Source: Sipunculus nudus
Taxonomy: Eukaryota; Annelida; Sipuncula; Golfingiida; Sipunculidae
Length of the DNA: 64,000 bases
NCBI GenBank assembly: GCA_026874595.1
Contig: CM049307.1
Span: 76,484,643 to 76,548,642 of the forward strand
Direction: 5' to 3'
Part shown: piece by piece, positions 45,902 to 56,556 of the stretch
Layout: each line of letters starts with the position of its first letter
How positions within the stretch are numbered: position 1 is the first letter of the stretch
Notes under the pieces: model-generated
The model's database searches: none
Told to the model about the DNA's origin: nothing
Seen by the model: the letters and a program-made list of their open reading frames with translations, nothing else
Position numbers and translations under genes: made by a program

Positions 45902-46105
45902 CAGGGGCGGATCCAGGATTTAGGAAAAGGGGGGGGGGTCTAACCCAGAAGGACTAATAAAAATCCTTAAAAAAAGGTCATCAGGTCCGGAAAAGGGGGG
46001 GGGGGTCCAAGCCGCAAAATTACGTCTAAAACCCTTTAAAAAAAGTTGCTTCGGGTGAAAAAGGGGGGGGGGGGGGGTCTGGACCCCCCTCTGGATCCGC
46101 TTGTG
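45902..46105. mobile_element. GGCGGATCCAG MITE with internal G-runs
   Basis: The left end CAGGGGCGGATCCAGGATTT and the right end CTCTGGATCCGCTTGTG are imperfect inverted repeats around GGATCC. ACCCC directly flanks both sides, so an 8-bp duplication (ATGACCCC/GTGACCCC) is possible. Three spaced G homopolymers follow A-rich leaders. This layout matches a hAT-like MITE type common in marine invertebrates. Confidence 0.6.
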
Positions 46106-46109
46106 ACCC

Positions 46110-46960
46110 CACATTTGTATTCAGTATATACTGTGCAGTTAACCAGAACAAAGACTACCTAGACAGTGTATGCGGTATTTCATACAACAAGGATTGACTG
46201 GGTGGCATCACACAGGTTGGTATGAACTTTTATCGAATTCAGAAGCTCAGGTTTATTTTAATTTATGTTTAAACAAAGAGCCACATTTTTAACTTAGCCG
46301 AATGAAATGTATTTAGCCATATTGATCATCCTTTGTCTGTCGCCCGTTGGAAAAAACACGATTTGTAAACGTGCATTGTAGAACTTTTAAGGAGATCCTG
46401 AGAAATCTCCTTTGAAACACACAATTTTTTCTTCGAGCTACTGGGTACAGCATGATTTTTAGAAGACGGAAAGTCACACCCTTCTGAATGTCTAAGAGTG
46501 CTGAGAATATATTTCTGTTGGTTTATAAATCTGAAATCGGACTATCAACATGCAGAATTTAAACGACATTGGCCCTGAAAACTGTTGGTAGTATTAACAT
46601 TCGCATTCGCGCTTGCGCTGTTACCGAGTTGCTGCTGATGTAGGTCTAAACCATTCTAAAGCGTTTGCACGACACTCTAACAAAGCGGATAAAAACAATA
46701 TGCATCCAAGAAGGTTTGAAGCCACCTCGTGAAATAAATTCAAACCGTTCTGGGCAAAGTTTTATGAGTTCCCCGAAGACTGGTAGCAACTCCAGTATTT
46801 TTCAATTTGTGATGCATTTTCCCCATATATTTTTACCTGCAAACTTACAGCATGATGTAAGTTTGTCAGCCGTGGTTTCAACTAGCGCGTCATAAAACCA
46901 AGTGTGTATACATAGAATGACTCTTTTTATCAGGTTCTAAAGACTGTTGGCGCATCCTGT
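46110..46960. other. HINE-related debris, no gene
   Basis: Near 46290-46345 a diverged head (TTAGCCGAATGAAATGTATT then CCTTTGTCTGTCGCCCGTTGG) resembles the HINE 5' end. Near 46931-46960 a partial monomer end (AGACTGTTGGCGCATCCTGT) abuts element 3. Otherwise nothing. Confidence 0.45.
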
Positions 46961-46963
46961 GTT

Positions 46964-48273
46964 TTTTAGCTCAGTTGACTGTAAGTCATCTGAGCTTTAC
47001 CAATCAGTATTTGTCACTCTTTGTCCGTCGTCCGGTCGTCCGTCCGTTAACAGGGGCGACTTGACCTAGAACCTTCTTTCTTGATCTGAAGAGAGGCCCA
47101 TGAAAAGTCTCCTTGGAAACATAAAATTAGATCTCTGTTACCCAACATCTGAGTTATAGGGCTTCGAAGTACGCCCCAGAATAATGAAAAATTTGACACA
47201 AAAGCTCAAGTATCTAAACAACTAATACGTTGATCACCATGATTCTTTGCATGAATATGGAATGTTTCATCAGTTTCTGTAGACTGGTGGCACCACCTCG
47301 ATTTTTTTTGCCCCCGCCACAAAGTGGCCACAAACTGCTGGCGCCACCTGTATTTTTTTCTAATTTTTTTCGTATTTTCCTCTATTTTTGAGACTTTCAA
47401 AGATACGGTCGTCTGTTAACAGGGCACACATTGTAATCATTGGACCTGGAATCTTTTAAGTTGACATCCAGAGGTCCGTGAAAAATATCCTTGAAAGGTT
47501 TTAATTTGGTCTCAATACCCATATTCTCTGAGCTATGTGGCTCAAAAGTACACCCCAGAATAATTAAAAATTTCATACAAAAGGTCCAGTATCTGAACAA
47601 CCAATGCATTGACCACCATGATCCTTTGCATGCATATTGATCAAAGTGTTTCGTCAGTTCCTGCAGAATGGTGGCTCAACCTGGATTTATTTCGAATTTT
47701 AACGAATTTGCCCCCTATTTTTTAAATCTTTAAAGATGCGGTCGTCCGTTAACAGGTCACAAATCGTAACCGTTGGTCCTAGAATCTTCTTACTAAACAT
47801 CAAGGGATGTCTATGAAAAGTCTCCTTTGAAAGGTGAAAATAGGTCTCTGTTACCCATAATCATTGAGCTTTGGAACTTATAAGCACCCCCCCCCCCCGG
47901 AATAAATGAAACTTTGATACAAAAGTAGGGCTCAAATCATAACCATTGGACCCAGAATCCTCAAACTTTACATCATGAGATTTCTTCAAAAGTTCTGCCC
48001 AGAATCTTGAAATGGGTCACTGTGAACTATATACTAAGAGTTTTGTCAAATGTTTGAGAACCCCAGAAATGATGAAAATTACACAGAAATAACCAGATTC
48101 CTCAGAATGCTAGTGTGATTGTCATCAAATTTGGTGTGCTTATAGGTCTTGATGAACTTAAGTTAATATGCATGAACGATGATGCCACCTACATTATCTT
48201 AATTAATGCCTGTGCAAGGACATACTGTCAACATGTCAGTCGGCTGAGCGTCATGACCCATGGGTCACTTGTT
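46964..48273 (+). mobile_element. HINE-like tandem-repeat element 3
   Basis: Head TTTTAGCTCAGTTGACTGTAA then GTCATCTGAGC and CTTTGTCCGTCGTCCGGTCG; tail GTCGGCTGAGCGTCATGACCC then ATGGGTCACTTGTT. Monomers begin near 47050, 47410, 47745 and a shortened one near 47930. A C-run at 47889-47899 sits at the same monomer position as those in elements 1, 2 and 4. No coding capacity. Confidence 0.75.
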
Positions 48274-48274
48274 T

Positions 48275-48613
48275 ATGTTTTGATGCATTTTCCCTATATT
48301 TTGACACTGCCAACTAAAATCGATGGATCGACTGTGATTTCTTAGTATCCTAATATCCTGAAAGCTTGTGTGTTTATTATGTCATGTCCAAGCACCTTTA
48401 TCCTATAAGTCAACTCTGCGGAATTAATTTTCAAAGTTTTTTTTCCCTCAAATTTGACACCCCAGTTGCTTCTGCTATGGATTTAAAAAGTGGCGACTCT
48501 GCCCTCAATCTTCAAGTTCAAATACGCGGAATTTGTTTTATTACGTATTATTATGAACCCCATAACTTTTGAGGTAACACGCACACACGCGCGCACACAC
48601 ACACACACACATA

Positions 48614-48666
<53 letters not shown>

Positions 48667-49080
48667 TTGACACACCAGTTGTGTCTGTAATATTCCCTAA
48701 GGCGCTAAAAAAGCTTGATGATCAAGATCAAATCTTCAAAAATCTTTAATAATTGTGAAGGCTTTTGAATTACTAAAGATTTCCCCCTTACTTTAGGCCA
48801 CTAGTTGTTTCCGCAATTTCCTTTTACAAGGTAAAATCTGGCGACCTTGATCTTGATCAGCAGGATGAAATCAGCCGAATAATAGTTCATCATCTTTAGG
48901 AATTCTTGTGAAAGTGATCACTTATATATCGTCCTTATTCAGTCTTCCGATATATTTTACCCATCACCTTAAGGAAGACTCCTGTCGACTTCAGTTTCGG
49001 AAGGTCAAAGGTCAAGATTACATCTGAAGGTAATCTTAATACGGTTTTTAGATGATAATATTCCTGTTGTGAATATCAAG
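48275..49080. other. No gene; (CA)n(TA)n microsatellite at 48582-48662
   Basis: ACACAC.. with GCGC interruptions is followed by a long TA run. The remainder resembles degenerate tandem-repeat sequence but was not resolved. Confidence 0.5.
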
Positions 49081-49084
49081 GCTT

Positions 49085-49412
49085 ATAAGCTGAGCGTGAA
49101 GGCCCATGAGTAACTTGTTAGTTTTACCTGTCAATGTTACATACTGCTTCGAGCTCGATATGAGATATTTGCTATGACAAAGCATGACACTACATATTAT
49201 ACATGGATTAATATTTCACAGTGTTTCGGCTGTTACCAAGGTATCCACCTTCTGTTTTGATGAGCAAATACAATAAATAATTTACGTTGTTTGAACGCTT
49301 TCAGTAATTTTTAGTAAATGTGAAACAACAATGGCAAGATATCACTTATAAGGGTTACGCTACTTGATTACTGGTGGGTATGAAATTCGGTAAAACAATG
49401 CACAAATGATTA

Positions 49413-49460
<48 letters not shown>

Positions 49461-49600
49461 CGTATACAGGTAGTTTTATTTCATGTACTACAAAACTGTT
49501 TTGTGAGGACAGCTGACCAGCCGGCTGACGCTATAGGTACAAACTGAAGTGATCAGATATGTGGGTGAAGTTATTCATAATAGGTAGGATTAATCTGGAG
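49085..49600 (+). repeat. Repeat family R, copy a (left part)
   Basis: Shares with 54145-54650 and 55785-56030 the blocks GAGTAACTTGTTAGTTTTACCT, TTCGAG-TCGATATG-GATATTTGC, ATGGATTAATATTTCACAGTG, TTACCAAGGTATCCAC and CAGCTGACCAGCCGG. It also carries a TA microsatellite at 49413-49458. The copy is interrupted at 49601 by element 4 and resumes at 52111. Confidence 0.8.
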
Positions 49601-49601
49601 T

Positions 49602-52110
49602 TTTTAGCTAAGCTGACTGAAAGTCATCTGAGCTATAGCGATCACTCTTTTTTCCGGCGTCCGTCCGTCTGTTCGTAAAACCAGCCACAAATCTTAACCG
49701 CTGGTTCTGAAGTCTTCTTACTTCACTTCTAGGGAGGTCCATGAAAAATCTCCTTGGAAACCTAAAATTAGGTCTCTGTTAACCATATCGTTTAAGCTAT
49801 GGGGCTCTGAAGTATCCCGTAGAATAATTGAAAATTTGATACAAAAGCTCAAGTATCTGAACAACTGTTGAATTGATCACCAGTATTCTTTGCATGGATA
49901 TTAATTAATGAATGTTTCTTCAGTTTCTGTAGTCTGGTGGCGCCCCCTGTATTATTTAGAATGTTTACGAATATTTTCTCTTCTTTGAGACCTTAAAAAA
50001 TACGATCATCTGTTAACAGGGCACAAATCGTAACGACTGAACCTAGAATTTTCTTTCCAAAAATGCAGGGAGGTCAATGAAATGTCTTGGTGGAAACATT
50101 AAATTAGGTCTCTGTTACCCATATCCTCTGAGCTATTGGACTCGTAAATACACCTCAGAATAATTAAAAAATTTTTACGAAAGCTCCAATATCTGAATAG
50201 CAAAGGCATTGATCCCCATGAATTATTTGCATGGATATTGATCATGGAGTGTTCCATTAGTCCTAGCAAACTGCTAGCGCCACCTGTATTTTTTTTCAAT
50301 TTTTTCGTATTTTTCCTTTATTTGTGATGTGTTGAAAGAAGCTGTCATCTTTTAACAGGACACAAATCATAACCCCTGGAGTTAGAATCTTTTAAAACAT
50401 GACATCCAGGGAGGTCCATGTAAAGTCTTCATGGAAATCTGAAATTAAGTCTGTTACCCATATCCTCTGACAAATTGGGCTCATAAGTATCCCCCAAAAT
50501 AATTAAAAATGTGATACAAGAGCTCCCGTATATGAACAACTAATGCTTTGATTACCATGATTCTTTGCACGCACATTGATCACGGGGTGTTTCATTAGTT
50601 CCTGCAGACTGGTGGCGCCACCTATATGTTTTTTGAATTTTTACTTCTTTATCTCTATTTTGGAGACTTTCAAATGAAGCTTCATCTGTTGACAGGGCAA
50701 AATTCATCACCTACAATCTTCTTACTTATCATCTAAAATGGTCCGTGAAATGTCTTCATGGAAATCTGAAATTTGGTCACTGTTACCCATAGTTATGGGG
50801 CTCGTAAGTACCCCCCCCCCCCAAATAATTAAAAATGTGATACAAAAACATCCTCGTTCGTTTCCGGAGGACTCCTTTGAGACCCTTGGACCAATCTTTC
50901 CAAAACCCGGCATACTTGTATCTTCCTCTATGTAGTTGTGCGTAAGGAAGACAGGTGGCACCACCTGCATTCCTTTCTGTGCAGTACGAATCTGGGTGTC
51001 TTTTAGATAACAGCCTCTATCTCAAGAGTGGTTCAATGTATTGAACTGAAAATTTGCATGTCTATAGATCTTGGATTTTTCCATCTCGTGTTGCTACTGT
51101 TGGCGCCACCTACAATACATTTTGCGTAGCGTCCATCTGTGCATTTGCCATCTGTTCGACTTAGTGGTTCTTTAATGTATTGGGTTGAGACACTGCATAC
51201 TCAAATATCCTCGACACCTCCAGCTCGTAAACAAGACTGGTGGCGCCATCTGCAGTCGTTTCCCCTATATTTGCTTTTGGTGAAAATTGCTCATATCTCC
51301 TGAGAGAGTAAAGGTATTGGTCTGAATTTGGTATGTTCATCCATCTTTGACATCCAGACAGGGGGTGCCACCTACCCTTTCCGTTGTTGTGGAATAAATT
51401 AATACTCTTTTACACGGCAGATACACGTTGTCGCTTGTCAACTAACTGTTTTCTTGTTAAAAATGTAATAAAAAACTCCAGTATCTGAATAACTTATGCC
51501 CTGGTGGCGATGATACTTTTCCTGCATATTGATCATGGAGTGTTTCATCAATTTCTGTTCACTGTTGGTGCCATCTATATTTTTTCCAATTTTTAGGCAT
51601 TTTCTCTCTATTTATGAGACCAAACGAAATGGTCATCTGTTAACACGGCACAAATCGTAACCGCTCAACCTAGAATCTTCTCACTTGAAATCCAAGGAGA
51701 CTTATAAGAAATCTCCTTGGAAACCTGAAATTTGGTCTCTGTTAACCATATTCGCTGAGTTATAGGGCTCGTAAGTGCACCCAAGAATAATTAAAAATTT
51801 GAGACAAAAGCTCCAGTATCTGAATAACTAATGCTTTGATAGCAATGATTGTTTGGATATATATTGATCATTGAGTGTTTCATAAATTTGTGCAGACTAG
51901 TGGCACTACCTGTATTTCAAATTTTTACACATTTTTTTCTCTATTTATGAGACCTTCAAATGAAGTGGTCATCTCTCCAAAAGCCCACTGTAACCCATTT
52001 CTAAGGACTATTAACAAAATTTTTTATTTTTTCCACTCTAGCAGGCTTTTTGCTCATGGTTCACTATTCCATGAATTCAGCTGAGCGTCATGGCCAATGG
52101 GCCACTTGTT
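49602..52110 (+). mobile_element. HINE-like tandem-repeat element 4, with empty-site paralogue
   Basis: Head TTTTAGCTAAGCTGACTGAA; tail GCTGAGCGTCATGGCCAATG then GGCCACTTGTT. Monomers begin near 49683, 50020, 50358, 50695 and, after an unusual non-monomeric stretch at about 50930-51460, near 51645. The left flank (ACTGAAGTGATCAGATATG..GGGTGAAGTT) and right flank (AGGTTTGGTGAGGTTG) are contiguous at 54600-54680, where the element is absent. That comparison defines the inserted segment as about 2.5 kb without an obvious target duplication, as expected for rolling-circle-type elements. Confidence 0.85.
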
Positions 52111-52250
52111 AGGTTTGGTGAGGTTGTTGTTGGGGCCAAGGTGGCTATTGTGTTGAGCAGGTTCACAGGGGATTTGCGCGTTTACTTAACGTTACAAAGC
52201 AGTTGCCTGGCCTTGTGTTTATATGTGGAGGTCAGTTCTTTCAATTGCAT
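52111..52250 (+). repeat. Repeat family R, copy a (right part)
   Basis: Resumes after the insertion: AGGTTTGGTGAGGTTG, GGTTCACAGGGGATTTG and AACGTTACAAAGCAG match 54652-54760. Confidence 0.75.
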
Positions 52251-52287
52251 CCTAAAGATCTAAATAATGTGCAATATTACGTTTAAT

Positions 52288-53340
52288 ATCCAAAGTACAA
52301 TTATATCCCCAGACAAAGTCGGGGGATACTATGGTTTAGGCATGGTCGCGCCGCCGCCGTCTCCGCCGCCGCAGAGATTTCTTTCAGACGAGATAACTAA
52401 AAAAATATTTCACGGATCTTTACCAAACTTGATATGTTTATAGATGTGGGAGAGAGGACGAAGCTCAATTAAAATGAGGTCATGAATTTAATTAGGCGAG
52501 TGACCTTGAACCTGAATTTGTCCATTTTTGGTGAAATATCTCAAGAAATCTTGCATGCATTGATCCAAAATTCTAGTTGACCGAAGATCTTGGGAAGTGT
52601 TGTCATGTACCGGAAACTGGTGGCTCCTCCTAGTATACTTTTTTGTTTTCCTGCCGTTTAATCCCCCCCCCCCCCCCCCCATCATTGCCACTTGACAATA
52701 CTGTGAGCATTATAATTAAAATACCAATGGACTCATTTCTTTCATATCAGGCATATACATAGATATGGGTTTTGGGATGATCTAAATTTAAATTGGGGTA
52801 TGACCTTTCCTATGAGAGTGGCCTGGACCTTGAATATCATCATATATGGTGAAAGTCACAAAAAATCCTTAAATATGTCAATAAGGGATGCAAGGATTGG
52901 AAATCAAATCAAAGGGAACGAAGATCTTGGATAGTGTTGTCATGTACCGGAAACTGGTGGCTCCACATATTATCCTTTTCTTTTTCGCGCCATCAAATAC
53001 CCCAATCACTGCCACTTGACAGTACTTTGAGCATTATAAGTCAAAAACTAATGGACAAATTTCTTTCATATTATGTATATACATAGAAGTAGGTTATGTG
53101 ATGAGGTATATTTAAGTTGGGGTCATGACCTGTCCTATCAGAATGGCCTTGACCTTGAATATTCCCATATTTGTGAGAAAAAAAAATCTTTCTCAAGTTA
53201 ATAGATGGAAGAAACCATGGTGGCCTGTCAAGTGTCAGTATATGTTTTTGCAGATGGGGGTCTATTCTTGAAGGGGAGGAGGGAATTAATTGTCTAGGGA
53301 TATTATGGCACTTAGTGTGCCAAAAAATCTAGTTTGTTTA
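52288..53340 (+). repeat. Second 337-bp tandem-repeat family (copy 1)
   Basis: Starts with the hairpin-like CCCCAGACAAAGTCGGGGGAT, then ATACTATGGTTTAGGCATGG and a CCGCCGCC patch. Monomer landmarks GTTGTCATGTACCGGAAACT at 52600 and 52937 give a 337-bp step. TGCCACTTGACA, GAGCATTATAA and TTTCTTTCATAT recur likewise. A C homopolymer lies at 52663-52680. It is distinct in sequence from the HINE elements above but has the same period, and shares the short phrase CTGGTGGC-CCACCT. Confidence 0.75.
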
Positions 53341-53344
53341 CGAG

Positions 53345-53900
53345 AGAAAAGGTACCTGGAAAAAAAGATGGACGAATATTAAGAAGAGAGTATTGATTGA
53401 ATGATGCACAAACGTTTAACTTAATATAACTGTTACCTTTAACTAATTCCTAATTTTGAATAAATGACAAATTTTCCACGTATCGGGCCAAGAACAACAG
53501 TCACGGCAGATTTACCTTTAATTCCATTACTTAACCCAGATATTAAAAATACACTGCTTTCTGAATTTCATTTCAGCCATTATTAGGGGATTTAGACAAT
53601 TTAACACAAACTACACCAGAGAGATGGGCTAGTCGTAAGAAGACAGCTACAGATCTTGTTCTTTTTTAAACATATCATTGTTGTAATATATAACAGTAAT
53701 TTCAGAGGAGAGAATTACATCGATGTCCTATTTGATTATTTTGAATGTTATGTTTTGTAATGCAGTGACCATATTATTAAGTCAATTGCCTTTCATTATA
53801 ATGTTCATCAAAAACCAACCTTTGAATATATACTTATTTCACTCAAATATACTCTGGTTGGTTTCATATTCGCGAGGTCAAAAGTTCGCGTTTTGCACAT
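53345..53900. other. No feature recognised
   Basis: AT-rich spacer between two repeat blocks. The frame at 53723-53923 is hydrophobic by composition only. Confidence 0.4.
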
Positions 53901-53904
53901 TTCC

Positions 53905-54765
53905 TCTGTTACACAGAATATAACTTTTATTATATTATATAATTATATCATATATTATGTGAATAAAATCTAATGTACACAAATACTGTTCGTCAATGGT
54001 AGACAATTGGAAGGATCTGCAATTTTTTAAAATATTTATAAGGTCAATCTCCTTTATTTTCAACTTTGCTTTTAACGACGGGAGCTCTTACTCACGATGG
54101 TTTATTCTAATGGTAATTCCCCTTCCGCAGATATGGTGAAAAGACTAGTTAGTGGGCTGTGCGTCTACGCCCATGAGTCACTTGTTAGTTTTACCTTTCA
54201 ATGTTACATACGGCTTCGAGATCGATATGGGATATTTGCATTGACAACGTATCATCACTCTACAACTTGCACATGGATTAATATTTCACAGTGTGTAGGC
54301 TGTTACCAAGGTATCCACTTTCTGTTTTGATGAGCAAGTACAATAAATAATATACACTGTTTGGTCGGTTTCAATCATAATTAGTAAATATGAAACAACA
54401 ATGGCCAGATATCACTTATAAATGTTACGTTACTAGATTACTGGTGGGTATAAAATTTCGATAGCATAATGCACAAATTAATATATATATATAAATAAAT
54501 ATATATGTATGTATGTATCGTATACAATTAGTTTTACTTCATGTACAACAGAACTGTTTCGTGAGTACAGCTGACCAGCCGGTTGACTCTTCAGGTGCAA
54601 ACTGAAGTGATCAGATATGCGGGTGAAGTTTGTCATTATTATTGGGTTTAGTAGGTTTGCTGAGGTTGTGTTGGGCTGGTTCACATGGGATTTGTGTGAT
54701 TAATTAACGTTACAAAGCAGGTTCTTGGCCTTGTGTTAACATGTGGAGGCCGGATAGTTCGCTTC
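53905..54765 (+). repeat. Repeat family R, copy b (empty site of element 4)
   Basis: Its left portion (TACACAAATA-TGTTCGTCAATGG, CGACGGGA-CTCT, GTGAAAAGACTAGTTAGTGG) matches 55540-55800. The remainder matches copy a, and the join near 54650 (GTTTAGT|AGGTTTGCTGAGG) is the uninterrupted counterpart of the insertion site at 49601/52111. Confidence 0.8.
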
Positions 54766-54904
54766 TATTGTACGGAACTGACTTTCACATATATAATAGG
54801 ACTATATAAATATATAAATAAACTTTGTGGCCCAGGGAATAAGCTCACCAAAGTGTGACCCCTTGGATAATTAGTCTTGTTCTTATTGCAGAACGCTCTT
54901 AAGT

Positions 54905-55015
54905 GTTACGGGGTGACATAGGAGCGGTTCTAGCGAAGCGGTTGGTACGCCAGACTTGTGTGCCACCGATATGGGTTTGAATCCCGGATCGGCCCAGATC
55001 TCTTGTCTTCGTAAC
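54905..55015 (+). repeat. tRNA-derived SINE head
   Basis: Contains a polymerase III A-box-like TAGCGAAGCGGTTGG at 54931 and a B box GGGTTTGAATCCC (54973-54985), spaced as in tRNA genes. The flanking stem halves do not form a full acceptor stem, so this is a retroposed tRNA-like sequence, not a tRNA gene. It ends close to the start of the second 337-bp repeat family copy. Confidence 0.65.
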
Positions 55016-55530
55016 AATATCCAAAGTATAATTTTATCTTCAGACAAATTCGGAGGATACTATGGTTAAGGCATGGTCGCTCCGCCGCCGCCGAGTTTTC
55101 TCTCAGAGGAAATAACAAAAAAAATTATTTCATGTATCTTTACCAAACGTGACATGTGTATACATGTGTATGAGGACGAAGCTCAATTAAAACTGGGTCA
55201 TGATTTTTATAAGGTGAATGATCTTGACCTTGAATATGTCCATATTTGGTGTAAATCACAATTCCTAAATATCTCAAGAATTCTTGATTGGATTGATCCA
55301 ATAATCAAGTTTACCGAAGATCTTGGACAGTCTTGTCATATGTACCGGAAACTGGTGATGTCACCTAATATCCTTTTCTTGATTTCGCGCGGTTTTATAC
55401 CCCCACCATTGCCACTTGACTGGCAGCATTATAAGTCTAAACCTAATGGACAAATTTCTTTGATATTATGCATATACATAGATATAGGTTAGGGGATGAG
55501 GTATGTTAAAATTGGGGTCAAAAACTCTCC
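55015..55530 (+). repeat. Second 337-bp tandem-repeat family (copy 2, shortened)
   Basis: Parallels 52288-53200: CAGACAAATTCGGAGGATAC, TATGGTTAAGGCATGGTCGC, GAGGACGAAGCTCAATTAAA, CTTGACCTTGAATATGTCCAT and GTACCGGAAACTGGTG recur in order, but there are fewer monomers. Confidence 0.75.
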
Positions 55531-55534
55531 TATA

Positions 55535-56110
55535 CACAGAGTATAACCATATATTATGTGCATAAAATCAAATGTACACAAATATTGTTCGTCAATGGTA
55601 GAAAATTCGAAGGATCTGCAATCTTTTAAAATAATAATCTGTCAACACACACGATCTATTTTTATTTATGATATCAGTCCTTTAATTTTCAACTTTTCTT
55701 TCAACGACGGGACCTCTCATTCACCATGGCTTTATTCTCGTGGTAATTCCCCTTTCGCGAATATCGCGAAAAGACTAGTTAGTGGGCTGAGCGTCAAGAC
55801 CTGTGAGTCACTTGTTAGTTTACCTGTCAATGTCACATACGGCTTCGAGATCGATATGGGATATTTGCAATGACAAAATAACAAATTACACTACATATTG
55901 TGCATGGATTAATATTTCAAAATATTTTATTACCAAGGTATTCACATCCGATATGGATCAGCAAATGCCAAACAATGAATAATTTACTCTGTTGGACCGG
56001 ATTCACTCATTATCAGTAAAGGTGCAACATGGCTTTCAACGACGGGACCTCGAAGGTTTATTCTCGCGGTAATTACCCTTTCGCGAATATCGCGAAAAGA
56101 CAACCACGCT
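55535..56110 (+). repeat. Repeat family R, copy c, with a terminal fragment repeat
   Basis: Matches copy b from TATATTATGTG-ATAAAATC to TTACCAAGGTAT-CAC. After 56030 the phrase TTTCAACGACGGGACCTC .. TATTCTCG-GGTAATT-CCC .. TTTCGCGAATATCGCGAAAA is repeated from 55700-55775, so an internal piece is duplicated downstream. Confidence 0.7.
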
Positions 56111-56327
56111 ATAACTTTTTTTGGTTCGCTCTTTGTAATACCGGTTTACGGTTGGAAAAGAGCGCGACGGTATTTTGGCAAATTTTCTTTGTAATGCGCA
56201 TATCTTTAAAGATTACTTTTAACTGTTTCTATATTCTTTTTAATTTTTAGAAGCTGACATGTACACCAGAGGAATTAGAACGATGGTTGTCGTCAGTGTG
56301 CTTGTTTTGCAGAGTTGTACCGGTAGG

Positions 56328-56501
56328 TCAAATTGGAAACCTCAAAATATCTTCATTGTTAAAATGGTTTCCACTCTTGCTTCTCAGCGGCATCTTGTGT
56401 TTATTAAGTGAATCTTGACAATTTGACATCTCTGACACCTCTGGCATAACAACAGCAGCGTCCTCCTCTTGCACCACCTCTGAGGCTGTCTGTGTGATCA
56501 T
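56328..56501 (-). CDS. Candidate coding exon with Kozak start, locus G
   Basis: A minus-strand 57-codon frame begins at GCCGCCATGA, an excellent vertebrate/invertebrate initiation context, reading MITQTASEVVQEEDAAVVMP and ending DILRFPI then a stop. It is acidic at the start. It follows a possible acceptor (TATACTTGCAG at about 56525). It lies directly downstream of the candidate exon at 56557-56930 on the same strand. Whether it is a 3' exon or a separate short product cannot be settled. Function unknown. Confidence 0.35.
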   Translation of the reverse strand: MITQTASEVVQEEDAAVVMPEVSEMSNCQDSLNKHKMPLRSKSGNHFNNEDILRFPI

Positions 56502-56556
56502 GGCGGCACAAACTTACTCCCTGAGCTGCAAGTATAGCAAAATATTATTATTATTA

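Noticed and set aside
54905-54990. Functional tRNA gene
   Set aside because: A and B boxes are present but a complete cloverleaf with matched acceptor stem could not be formed; better as a SINE head.
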